Source: Euryodendron excelsum (lineage: Eukaryota; Streptophyta; Magnoliopsida; Ericales; Pentaphylacaceae). Taken from it: a stretch of DNA of 64,000 nucleotides. The stretch spans positions 32,326,501 through 32,390,500 of the forward strand of contig CM065388.1 of NCBI GenBank assembly GCA_033060915.1, in the 5' to 3' direction. Positions 1 to 10,455 of this stretch are shown piece by piece. The position numbers and the translations under genes are program-made. Under the pieces are notes generated by a model. It was not told the origin of the DNA and searched no databases. It saw only the letters and a program-made list of their open reading frames with translations. Each line of letters opens with the position of its first letter. Position 1 is the first letter of the stretch.

Positions 1-926
1 AATGAGTCCCTTAGGGTTACGTGGGAACCCTTAGGGTTTGGGTAGGTTTAATGCAAGGGAGAGTAATCTTGGTGTCACTCTCAACGGGTTGATCATATGC
101 ATGAGAATGCAGTGACTTGAGTTACTTAGAACTCTTGTCTTGACATGGGATGTTGAATGCATGGACATGAATATGCAAAACGTATAAGGAGAGAAGGTAC
201 AATTGAAGTAAACATGCATGCATGAACAGTTAGACATGCATTATAACAGTATAAATACAAGTATTATAACAGCAGGTATAAATGAAAGTAAGAGCAGTCA
301 CCCTTTCCTCCGTGATTTTGAAAACAGTGCTTGTGTCTTAAATCCAGCAGAGGTTCGGCTATGCATGGTGTCTATATGAGTATGAGGTTGAGGGTTGACT
401 AATGCATCCTAAAAAGGCTTGGTCCCCGGATCTTCAAACCTAAGCCCACTCCCCGAGGTGGTGCCATAATTGGTTGGTGATCCGAGCGAGGAACCATCAA
501 GAGGCCGTAGGCGAAGAAACTGACACAGCATCTTGCCCAAAACCAATATACCGTTTCCCCTTTCTAACTAGAAAGGACATATCAGGGTATGCAAGTATGT
601 AGAATGCAAGTGCACATGCAATGTGTGTGTGATTTTTAAAAGTGGAGGAAAGGGCCCAACAACTCACATTCATCCTGTACATCACATTCATGCAAAGCAA
701 TTAATAAAACTTAAGCAAAAAGCGCACCTACAAAATAAAGATGCAAGTGTTAGTATGTGGATGACAAACATAATACAAGATAATATAAATAAATACATTT
801 TTTTTTAAAACAATTTTTAAAAATTTGGTTTTGAAAATTTAAAGTGAATAGGATTGAACCAAGTTAATTGAAGACTCTACATGGGTAAAGGGTAAAGAGA
901 CATGACTACGGCCTAACCCTCTAAGT
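1..926 (-). mobile_element. Leader region of Tat/Ogre-like element A
   Basis: This is the untranslated leader that follows the primer-binding site of element A, read leftward on the minus strand. It is closely similar to 49884-50812, which holds the same place in element B, including the block around 15-60 and the block around 480-640. I see no convincing coding sequence; the short ORFs are not shared in frame with a known protein. The gag of A, if it has one, lies left of the window. Confidence 0.75.
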
Positions 927-946
927 GTCCCCAGTGGAGTCGCCAG
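927..946 (-). other. Primer-binding site of element A
   Basis: Read on the minus strand, the 5' LTR end is followed after two bases by TGGCGACTCCACTGGGGAC. This is the tRNA-Arg-type primer site seen in Tat/Ogre-lineage retrotransposons. The equivalent site in element B is at 50815-50834. Its position fixes the orientation of A as minus and marks 948 as the LTR edge. Confidence 0.8.
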
Positions 947-1779
947 CTGTCGCGCCCAGATTTTTCGCACTCGAGGAATACTCATCCAAGCGGAAAAAAT
1001 GTTGTACTCTCTCGTTAGAACTCACCCTTTTAGAAAATTGAGTGCGACTAAGTTTGAATTGAAAATTGATTTGAGTAAAGGGCTTTTGAAAAAGATTCGG
1101 AGTTGCCACCTAACTTGATTAAGGTGAGTTAGGTCACCTAAAAATTAAGAATAATCCGAAGGCTACACTTAGGGTTTTTGAAAAACGATTTTGAAAATAC
1201 CACCTCAAGAGAGGGTTATTAGGAAAACAGGTTGTTTAGCAACCTTTGAAAAATAACTCCTTTTGGTCTTTGAAAATAGTGATCCTAGGTTCGGAGGTTG
1301 GTTACGTGTAGGGAAGACGCACTAAGCTATCACCCTACCCCGCCCTTTCGGTACTTACATGTCAATCTACCTTGGATTCACCTATAAGAGTCTTTAATTA
1401 ACATATGTTCAATCCTATTTACTTTAAAAAATAATGTTTGAAAAAAAATATGATGTATCATATGCAAGTGCAATAGAAAAGAATTGAAAAATAGATTTGG
1501 AAAGAGATTTATTTGATTTGATTTGAAAATAGATTGGAAGAGATGGAATTGAAATTGGAAAGTTTGAAAATTTGGAAATAGGAATTTAAAAATAGAAATT
1601 TTGAACTTGGAATTTTGAAAATAAATTGGAATTTGAGATTTGAATAATGTGGAGACCGCACCCATGAGGGTGGAATTGAATGTTTGAAAAGTGTTGTGAC
1701 CGCACCTATGAAGGTTGCCTACGTATCCCTTTGGGGGAATCAGGTTAGTCGTAGTTCGGACCGGAGTCCGATTGAAAAT

Positions 1780-3270
1780 AAAAGAGTTGATTTGAAGAAA
1801 GAGATTGAATTGAAAACTAGATTTGATTTGAGATTATAAGAGGAGATTGGAAATTGAAATTGAGAAGATTGGACTTGCTTTGGAAAGATTGATTTTGGAA
1901 AGACTTGGTTTTAGGAAACCTAGACTTAGGAAATATTTGACTCGACTTGGAAGGTTTAGAGAAAAATTAGATTTCGGAAATGTTTGAATTAAGAAAGGTT
2001 CGATTTAGAAAAGTTTCGAATTATGAAAGTTTCTAATTAGGAAAGTTTCAAAATTAGAAAAGTTTTGAATTAAGAAAGGTTTGAAAAAGGAAAGTTTTCA
2101 ATTTAGGAAAGTTTTGAAATGGGAAAGTATTGAATTTAGAAATGTTTTGAATTAGGAAAAGTTTAGTTTAGGAAAGACTTAGAATTTAGAAAGCGTTTCA
2201 AGTTAAGAAAGTTTTGAATTTGGAAAGCTTAGAATTTGGGAAAGATTTGAAATTTGGAAAGTTTAAGATTTGGAGAGTTTTAGAGTTTGAGTTTTTAGAA
2301 AATCTTGAAATTAGGAAAGGTTTGAAAAATTAGATTTGGAAAGGGGTAGAATTAGGAAAGATTTGAAAATTGAGTTTTAAAATTTAGGAAAAATTTTTAT
2401 GTTCATGTTTTGGAAACTTAAGGTTTAGGAAAGTGGAAGTTTAGGAAGGAGTTAAATTAAGAAAAAGTTGGATTAGGAAAGGATTGGATTTTGTTTTGAA
2501 AAGAGAAGGTTTGATTTTGTTTCCAAAAATGGAGGATTGGATTTGGTCTCCTAAATGGAAAGATTTGATTTAGTTTCCTAAAGGGAAGATAGGACTTGGC
2601 AAAGATTTGGAAAGGGAGATTCTAGAAACTCTAGATTTGAAAAATTATAGTTTTGACGTAGAAAAGAGGTTTGGAAATGTGTATAGTTTGGGTGTAGAAA
2701 ACGAGAGATTTTGGAAACCTAGGTTTGGGGCAAAGTTTGAAAACCATGTTTTTGGAAAGAAAATTAGGGTTTCCTAATTGTGGGTTCTAGGCTTGACTTG
2801 GGCTTTAGGAAAAGAGATTTTTGGAAAGTACATTTTTGGAAACGAGTTTTTGGAAGGAAATCCTAAGGAGAAGTTTTTGGAAAGTGAATTTGAAGATAGA
2901 GCTTTTGGAAAAAGTTTTTAAAGAGAAAGAGTTTTTGGAAAGTGTGTTTTCGGAAATGAGCTTTTTTGGAAGGAAAATCCTAGAGGGGAATTTCTAGAAG
3001 GGAGATTTTGGAAAATAGAGTTTTTTAGAAAGATTTTTGAAAGTAGATTGTTGGAGAGAGAGTTTTTGGAAAGATTTTTGGGGAACGTTTTTACAAAGTG
3101 GATTTTAGGGAGAAGATTTTGGAAAGGAGTTGAAAAAGGGAGTTTTGAAAAATAGATTTTCGGAAAGAGTTTTTAGAAAACAATTTGGGAGAGGAGAGTT
3201 TTAGGAAAGTATGTTGAAAAAGAGATTTTTAGGACGAAAGACTTTTTGAAAAGAGAGTTTTTAGAAGGAG
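1780..3270 (-). repeat. Degenerate purine/pyrimidine-skewed repeat tract in LTR A
   Basis: About 1.5 kb is built from loose variants of a TTTAGGAAAGTTTGAA-like unit on the plus strand, so the sense RNA of the element would be rich in C and U. Matching tracts are at 27480-28740 (D), 35030-36300 (C), 39170-40850 and 51710-53370 (B), and in inverse orientation at 17562-18300 (G). The tract lies downstream of the TATA box and so within the predicted transcript. Confidence 0.8.
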
Positions 3271-4128
3271 TAAAAACATCTCACTTTCCTAAAACAATTC
3301 TAACCATAAGAGGGCTAGAACCACTTCAGGAAACCGGTTTTGAAAACAACAAGATTTGAAAATATGGACCGTATTGGTCACTTTGAATGTAACACTTTCC
3401 TAAAACAATCCTGGCCATGGAAAAGCTAGAATCACCCTAGGATTGTGATTTTAAAAACATGTTTTGAAAAAGAGATTTTGATGCAATTTTGAAAACAAGT
3501 TTGAAAACGATTTTGAAAACGAGTTCGAAAACGACTTTTGGAAGATGCAAGATCATGATATGCACAATGCAATTTTGGGGTCGTGAACATACAAGGTTAA
3601 GGCTTCACCACATAATCAAGGGGGCCGAACCCACGTGGTCTCTGGTTAAACTAGAAGAAAGCCCCCGACACAGTGACTCTCCAATAGCCCAATCCTACAC
3701 ATGGACCGGGAATCCCCTTGTTTCAAGCATGCAAAGAAAGGGGGGGAAAGAGATGGGGGATTACAATAGAGAAAACCCAAGTGGGTTAGGAGATAGAAGA
3801 GAGAGGGGGGAAGCGCGGAAATTTAAATAGGGAGCCTACCGTATGTCTTGTTATTTTGCGCGCCTTGCTTTCTTCGGTCTTCGGTCTTCGTCTTCAATCT
3901 TAAAGAGTTGTCTTCAAGCTTCAAACTTCAGATTACAACTCTTCAAGTCTTCGAAAGAGCATTGAAGTTTAGTGTATGAGTGTATGGGGATGTATAGGAG
4001 TGTATAGGAGGCTAGGGTTTGGAAAACCTAGGGAAGCTAGGGTTTAGGAGGTGCTCGAGCTCTGTATATCGAATTATATAATTTTTAGGTTGAATTTGTG
4101 GATCCTTTTCACATTGAATGAGGCTCTG

Positions 4129-4136
4129 TATTTATA
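4129..4136 (-). promoter_or_regulatory. TATA box of LTR A
   Basis: The minus strand reads CCTCTATAAATACAGAG. The same box occurs at 29641-29648 (D), 37179-37186 (C), 41727-41734 and 54252-54259 (B), always just downstream in sense of the GGCGCC palindromes. It sets the U3/R border roughly 30 bp further along the minus strand. Confidence 0.75.
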
Positions 4137-4150
4137 GAGGTTGGACAATA

Positions 4151-4253
4151 CTGGCGCCTATTGCAGTGGCGCCAGGCCAAATTTTATACTGGCGCCACTA
4201 GGAGTGGCGCCAGGCCATTTTTTGGCTAGGCGCCACTATTAGTGGGGCCAGCC
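4151..4253 (-). promoter_or_regulatory. Cluster of GGCGCC palindromes upstream of the TATA box (A)
   Basis: The cluster holds three related inverted repeats. The best, 4190-4212, has perfect 10-bp arms TGGCGCCACT and AGTGGCGCCA around a 3-base spacer. They lie 15-120 bp upstream (in sense) of the TATA box. Equivalent clusters are at 29660-29750, 37201-37310, 41750-41849 and 54262-54372. Position and conservation suggest a promoter element; the binding factor is unknown. Confidence 0.6.
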
Positions 4254-4454
4254 ACTTAAGAAACATTTAAGGTCAGTAAGCAACGTATCTTTGACTAGAT
4301 TTAGGCGTCTGTACTACTAACTACCATGCAATTTTTAGCTTGGCTTCACTAGGAGTGACTCCGAAAAGTCCGAAAATGATTTGAAGGAACCGGGAATGAC
4401 CCGGAAGACCGGAAAAGAGCAGGAACACTAAAAATAGCGTCCTGGAGGTATTTG

Positions 4455-5000
4455 ACTTGAAAAGTGAGGATAGGATATATCGGAAGGGTTGACCGGGCCT
4501 TTAGGGGCAAAACGGTCAATCGAATCGGGAAACTGCCGAGACAAACTCGGATTGTCCCAGAAGAAGACTTGGGATCCGAAAACATTATTCAGAATGTTCC
4601 CAGAGGTTGCCGGTTTGATTTCCAGAGCCGGCGTGGTCGAAAAAGGAGACCGGCCCACCAGGGGCAAAACGGTCATTTCGCACCGGGTTGGCCGGAACTG
4701 ACTCGGAATGATCCGGAAAGATAAAGGAAGGTTGAGACTACTATAAAAAGCAATCTTAGTAGGCCACCGGTTTGATACCCAGTGCCGGTGTGGTCGAAAA
4801 AGGAGACTGGCCCACTAGGGGCAAAACAGTCATTTTGTACTAGGTTGGCCAGAACTGACTCGGAATGATCCCCAAAGATAAAGGAAGGTTGAGAGTACTA
4901 TAAAAATTATTCTTAGAGGGTTACCGGTTTGATACCCATAGTCGGTGTGGTTCCCGGGGCATTCGGATGCCTAGGGGCAAAATGGTCATCTTGACCAGAA
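4455..5000 (-). repeat. Three tandem repeats of about 157 bp in U3 of A
   Basis: The landmark CGGTTTGATnnCCAGAGCCGG recurs near 4610, 4768 and 4923, each copy followed by a conserved block containing GGGGCAAAACGGTCATTTTG. Three copies are also present in C (37500-38040) and in both LTRs of B (42060-42590 and 54600-55110). Confidence 0.75.
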
Positions 5001-5189
5001 AGTCTCGGAAAAGGTCCTAAAGGCAGTTTGGTCATTTTTCAGCGAAGTGGGCTAACAAAAACTGGTGTTGACTTGGGTTTTGAGTGTTTCCGCCACTCTA
5101 ACGGCGGTCGTCGTGACACAGGGGTTTGTTGGCAATTCCTATATCGACCTATTTGTGAGTATTTCCGCTACTCTAACAGTTTTGTGAGT

Positions 5190-6060
5190 AGTTTCGCTAC
5201 TCGGACCGTGTCGAGGAATAAACTGTCTCGAGAGAGGGATTGGAAAGGGGACTTATCGTCTTCGAAGAGACGTGCCTAAGTTGGAACCGTCTCGAGGAAT
5301 AAACTGTCTCGAGAGTGGGGTTGGAAAGGGGTCTTACAGACTTCGAAAAGACGTGCCTGGATAGGAACCGTCTCAAGGAATAAACTGTCTCGAGAGTGGG
5401 ATTGGAAAGGGGACTTATCATCTTCGAAAAGACGTGCCTAGGATTTAAACCGTCTCGAGGAATAAACTGTCTCGAGAGAGGGATTGGAAAGGGGTCTTAC
5501 CGTTTTCGAAAAGACGTGCCTAGATTGGAACCGTCACGAGGAATAAACTGTCTCGAGAGTGGGATTGGAAAGAGGACTTATCGTCTTCGAAAAGACGTGC
5601 CTAGGATTTAAACCGTCTCGAGGAATAAACTGTCTCGAGAGAGGGATTGGAAAGGGGTCTTACCGTCTTCAAAAAGACGTGCCTGGATTAGAACCGTCTC
5701 GAGGAATAAACTGTCTCGAGAGTGGGATTGGAAATGGGACTTATCGTCTTCGAAAAGATGTGCCTAGGATTGGAACCCTCTCGAGGAATAAACTGTCTTG
5801 AGAGATGGATTGGAAAGGGGTCTTACCGTCTTTGAAGAGACGTGCCTGGGATTGGAACCGTCTCAAGGAATAAACTGTCTTGAGAGAGGGATTGGAAAGG
5901 GGTCTTACCGTCTTTCAAGAGACGTGCTTGGGATTGGAACCGTCTCGAGGAATAAACTGTCACGAGAGAGGGGTTGGAAATGGGACTTATCGCCTCCAAG
6001 GAGACGTGCCTGGGATTAGAACCGTCTTGAGGAATAAACTGTCTCGAGAGAGGGATTAAA
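5190..6060 (-). repeat. 82-bp tandem array in U3 of A (about 11 copies)
   Basis: GAATAAACTGTCTCGAGAG recurs every 81-83 bp, from about 5215 to about 6030. Each unit carries two CTCGAG sites around the AATAAACTGT core, then GGATTGGAAAGGGG and GACGTGCCT. The ORFs here simply translate the repeat and are not genes. B has about three copies per LTR and C about nine in total. Confidence 0.85.
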
Positions 6061-6258
6061 ATCGGAAAGGAAAGGACAATGCCCCTGAGGGCATTTTGGT
6101 CGTTCTGCCTCTATTTAGGCCTGACAGGCCCGCGAAGCGATGAACAGACGGGATTTGGACCTAGAGAATTGGTTTTGATAAGAATATGCCCACAATGACT
6201 TGAACACAAGTCTAGACGGAGTGTAGACTGCCAAGCGGTCAAAAATTGGGTGCTTGCA

Positions 6259-8075
6259 TTTGGTACTTGCTCTTTCTCAGAATTCTCCTTCCTTGTTGTT
6301 ATGCCCTAACTTGAAAAGGGGTCTTGGTACGTGCATCCTCACCCAGGGGGACCATTTTTTATCCAAAAGAAAGATAGCAAAAGGAAGGAAAGGGAGTGGG
6401 TCACAAAAAGGGTGGCTTCCGAAGGACGCCATGGCAAAGCGTTCGGCAGTTAGAGCCTCAAAAGGAGGAGAAGCCTTCATTTCAAAATCACTGGAATAGC
6501 AAACATAACTCCCTTGGTCAGCCCACTCGAGCTATAAGTAATTCTCATTTAAATACCCTAACCAAAAATCACCCCCCACATTGGGGCAACTGCAAGTAAT
6601 AGGACAGTTAAGCTAACTCTTGTGTGTTTCAAAGGATAACGCCAAAACCTCTAAAACTGAACTTTATGGTCTAAGCAATCTTGTTTGAAAGGAAGAGGAG
6701 CCATCTATTCTGCTACCATACAGTTAAAAGAACACTCTTTGACAAACCCCTTTTGAGCCAAATTATATTCCTTCAAAAAACCCACCTTGGTGATCACTCC
6801 CTGCAATGGGTAAAAGCAAACTCAGAGGAAAAAGTGACGAAAAGGAGCATGGAGAGACAGAGGGCCCCCTCCTACATTGAAAAGGAGGAAAACAAGGCAA
6901 TACTAAAAAAATAAAAAAAAAAAAAAAATGATGATGATGAAAAATGATAAAAATGAAATAACGATTAGTACCTCCTGAAAGTTAATAGACTGCGTAAGCA
7001 ATAATACTGGGGTAAGAACTAAAAGAAATGATGGGCCCTATATGGCCGCAAATTCGTACAAAGAAGAGAAGAGAGAAAAAGGAGGGAGATAAAGAAAGAA
7101 GCTCACAGAAAAAAATGAAAAGACCTGAAAATGTAATCACCGGTGAACCCCATAAACCACATCACGCTTTGAGCCATCAATACCGTTTCCTTCAAAAACC
7201 TGCAACCTAGCCACATTACAACCCACAAAAAGTCCCCTCAGATCAGGGAAGATTGCTTAGTCTAAACAAGTTGAAGAGGAAATGGTGATACCCGAAAAAG
7301 AAAAGGGAACAGAGCAGCAAAAGCTTACTTAAGGTGGTTCTGGTTACTATTGCCCTAAAAAAAAAAAAAGATCATTTGAGCCTAGATACCCCTTCATTCA
7401 TCACCTTTAACCTAGCCTACATTACGATCCAAAGTAAGGTCTTCTCAGATTGAGGATGGAAACTGTCCACTCCTTTACTAAAGGCTACTTCGACTGTCAC
7501 CTAGAGAGTCTGCCAGATCAAACATGAGGTCCCCGAGAAAAATGAGTGAGTTGTAGATTCTTAGATAGGAGAAATGAGGGTCGGGTCCGAAAATGGAAAC
7601 CCTAGGAATGGGACGACTGCTATCTCGCCATGACAGGAAAAAGGCACAACAAAAAGTGGAATCTCTAAACAAAGAACAAAGTGCCGAAATGACAATTTTC
7701 GGGGAACACCTGATCTACCTCTAGACCTGTCTTCATAAAGTCATATGCACGCCTGTCCACTCTGCCTGACATGTGCAATAATGCACCCACCTTTTTCATA
7801 TCTGCTTAAAGTTTGCACATATCCACCATTTCTTATGCATACCATGATTTCTGTACCGTTGTGTTTGCATTCATACCCATCATATACCCACGTAACATAT
7901 ATGATGAGACAAGAAGGAAGAAATAATCATCATTGCATGCAAGAAACAAAAATAATGTACATAAAAGCATCATACAGTCATCATCCATGAGGGCCAGCAT
8001 ACGGCCTCAAAAACATAAAACAATACACCCAAACTAACTAAACTACAACTGTGTCAACAGATAAAAAGGGGTGCC
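6259..8075 (+). mobile_element. Non-coding repeat region of element F (part)
   Basis: This part of F lies between the insertion point of A and the antisense gene. Its blocks match, in reverse complement, the region right of the antisense genes in B (45881-49070) and C (59878-61848). An example is 7395-7480, with CCTACATTACGATCC next to a TCAGATT-type block, matching the plus-strand block GACCGTAATGTAGGCT. There is an A-run at 6912-6929. I see no protein-coding gene. The gag side of F lies beyond A. Confidence 0.65.
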
Positions 8076-10178
8076 TCAAGGAGTAAGGTCGTCATCCAAG
8101 TCAAAGTCGCCTATATCCGGCACATACGAGGAGGGCTGGCTGGAGGAAGCTCCCGCGTCGAAAGGAGCCTAGCCAAAAAGAAAAGCAAAAAGGGAACAAG
8201 AGCTAGCATCAGAACACAAGAGATGTATCGAGAACATGAAAATAATAAACCATAAATAACATACCCAATAGGCCTCCATCAGAGATATGCGGGCAGTTAG
8301 GGCCTCCACCTCGGCTCGGTACTGGTCTCGTGCCTGGCAAGCTGCTAGGTACTCCTCCTAAGAAACAAAGCCCTGAGCTCGACGCCAAAGCTCCACCACC
8401 TCATGGCCGGCCACCTATCCTCCAACCACCAGATCCAGCTGGGTGAAAGCGCCAATAGATCTCGCTCGGAAGTGAGCCTCATAATCCCCATCTGGCGGAA
8501 GCAGGAACCCCTCACCAGGAACCCCAATCATATAAGGGATCTCTACCCCTGCCTGATAAAGTCTGAAATATATACTGGGAAGGATCCATGGCCGCATGGA
8601 AGGTAGTATGAAACTGCCGCCAGTGATGCTCCCCGAGGTACGTCTCCCATGACACAGGGCCCCGAAAGGTGATCCGCGACCTAGATAAGAGGATGACGTC
8701 CCTCATGCCGGCATACTAAGTGGACCGTTGGTAGGGTGCCCAGGTCACATCCCGAGGCCTCAGCAACTCCAAGTTAGCCTAGAGGGCTACAAAATCTGTA
8801 AGTAAGGACCGCTGGACTACCTACTGCCTGGCCAGCTCGTGGCTTGCGGGAAGGCATCGCCTGCTAACATCTCCGGTCGGCAAACTGGCAAATACTCATA
8901 ACTCCACCATACTAGAAATGGCCAAAAGCTCATCAAGCTCCCCCAAGCCCCGGATGTCCTCACTCTCATCCCTCGTAAGAAGCAGGCAAAGGTGAAAGCA
9001 CCCCAATCAACATAGTCTAGCGCGTCCAAATCCACTACCAGGCTCACCAAAGACAAAGGGACCGTCAACCTATTATTGTTGCAAAATCAACTAAAGACGA
9101 CGTAGAGTACCAACCGGCACCTCATAATAACCTGGTCATTGGGTAAAGGCTCAAAAGCAAAGGCTGTCTCGGCCGAGCATAAAGGTGAAGCTGGGAAACT
9201 CGAGCCCCTAAGCCCTGGCAACCCCAAGAGAAGACGGGCCTCCTCCGGAGACACGTCCCGTAGAGAGATCGGTACCCCTCCGAAAGATAGCCCGGTAATC
9301 ATAGCCCAGTCAACGGGGGTAGGTCCTAACTCGAAACCCACCAATTGCATGGTCCCTGTCTCCCCGAACCACCGCTCCAACAACCCCATAACGATCCTGT
9401 GATCAAGTCTATCAGTCTGTAGGGTCATAAAAGCACCGAAACCAATCTAATGCAAAAAGTCTTGATAGGATGGAGCTGACGCCTGTATAGCCCTCAAGGC
9501 TGAGATACTGGCCCCCCTGAATGAACTATGGGTAGATGATGGCATCTGACCATAGCGCAAATATAGGCTCGGATGGAACGCCAAATCACATAGCGAGGGA
9601 ATATCAGGAATGGCTAGCTGATCGTCGGTAAATGAAGTATCTCTCTGCCTGTCCCGAACAGAAGCCATACCGTATCTTGTCTAGGGGCCCACAGACGAGT
9701 CGGCCTCATCCTCAAATCTCTCATTAGGAGCCGCCGAGGGCTGTCCCCTCACAGAGCTCCCACTAGAAGCTGTCCTGGTTGAAGATCTCTGTGACCGACT
9801 GTGGCCGCCCCAAGGAGAACTGACCCCACCCCTACTCGAAGATCTCTCATCAGGAGCCGCTGAGGGCTATCCCCTTACAGAGCTCCCACTAGAAGTTGTC
9901 TTGCTCAAAGATCTCTGTGACCCACTATGGCCGCCCTAGGAGAAGTGACCCCACCACTACTCCGCGCAGAAACACCCCTACTTCGCGCAGAAACACCCCT
10001 ACTGCCTCCTCGCGCTGTGCCACCCCGAACACTAATCCGAGTTGAGCCGCTCCGGCTGCTACCTTTAGCCGATCTACACCGACTACTGCCGCCCTCCTTC
10101 AGCTCTATTCACGGCGCCTTCCCGTGGTGCCTCCCCGTGGCGCCTCCTGTCCCGACTGTCGCCCCCGGCCTCTGACAT
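8076..10178 (-). pseudogene. Antisense plant-mobile-domain (PMD) gene of element F, broken
   Basis: Minus-strand gene, antisense to element F. The start at 10178 directly follows a splice-acceptor-like TTTTTCAAG and opens with MSEAGGDSRDRRRHGE, matching the MADAVDDGSERR start in element C. The PMD core lies at about 9430-8420, with RWFGETGTMQLVGFELGPT, then PVDWAMITGLSF, then SFWPFLVWWSYEYLPV. A 96-bp intron (8264-8169, GTATGT to CTAG) separates the core from a last exon ending in GDFDLDDDLTP. Several in-frame stops break it, for example near 9437, 9080 and 8810. PMD proteins are plant proteins related to transposon-derived families and some act in transposon silencing; what this one does is unknown. 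A 5' non-coding exon lies at about 12306-12400. Confidence 0.7.
8169..8264 (-). other. Intron 2 of the antisense PMD gene in F
   Basis: On the minus strand the segment starts GTATGT after the codons MEAYW and ends GGCTAG before APFDAGASSS. The phase is 0. The same position and phase occur in element C at 59703-59790, which supports a real intron. Confidence 0.6.
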
Positions 10179-10258
10179 CTTGAAAAATGACAACATTCAA
10201 GCAGATCAATCAGTCATTATATGTGAAAAGTGCAAAGGTAAACACGTCAATGTATATA

Positions 10259-10259
<1 letters not shown>

Positions 10260-10293
<34 letters not shown>

Positions 10294-10440
10294 CAAAAAA
10301 AAAGAAGAAAAAAAAGTGAAAAAAAAAGAAAAAAAAAAGAAGAAAAAAAAAAGTGAAAAAAAAGGCCCCAAACTGAGAAATTTTTCTAAGAAAAAAAGAA
10401 GAAAAAGAAAAAGAAAGGAAAAGTGGAAGGGCAAGGGCCC
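10260..10440. repeat. Poly-A / A-rich low-complexity tract
   Basis: A run of about 33 A is followed by AAAAG-type simple sequence. Long Lys-rich or Phe-rich ORFs across it are artefacts of composition. Confidence 0.9.
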
Positions 10441-10455
10441 CACCTATCACTGTTA

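Larger units (their letters stand above)
948..6258 (-). mobile_element. 5' LTR of element A (Tat/Ogre-like), about 5.3 kb
   Basis: On the plus strand this LTR runs from TGTCGCGCCCAGA to ...GGGTGCTTGCA, so it has TG...CA ends on either strand. In the sense (minus) direction its order is: U3 start at 6258, an 82-bp tandem array, three 157-bp repeats, GGCGCC palindromes, a TATA box, then a long pyrimidine-rich transcribed part and a conserved U5 end next to the primer site. The same order is found in the LTRs of B, C and D. The flank right of 6258 is the repeat region of element F, so A was inserted there. The partner LTR is outside the window, so a target duplication cannot be checked. Confidence 0.85.

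Noticed and set aside
3489..3830. 113-codon plus-strand ORF, repeated at 36557, 41099 and 53576
   Set aside because: It recurs because the LTR recurs; its reading frame is truncated differently in each copy and it lies opposite the LTR transcript. No domain recognised.
5190..6060. Regular repeats that could look like a CRISPR array
   Set aside because: Units are 82 bp with no unique spacers, in a plant retrotransposon LTR with no cas genes.
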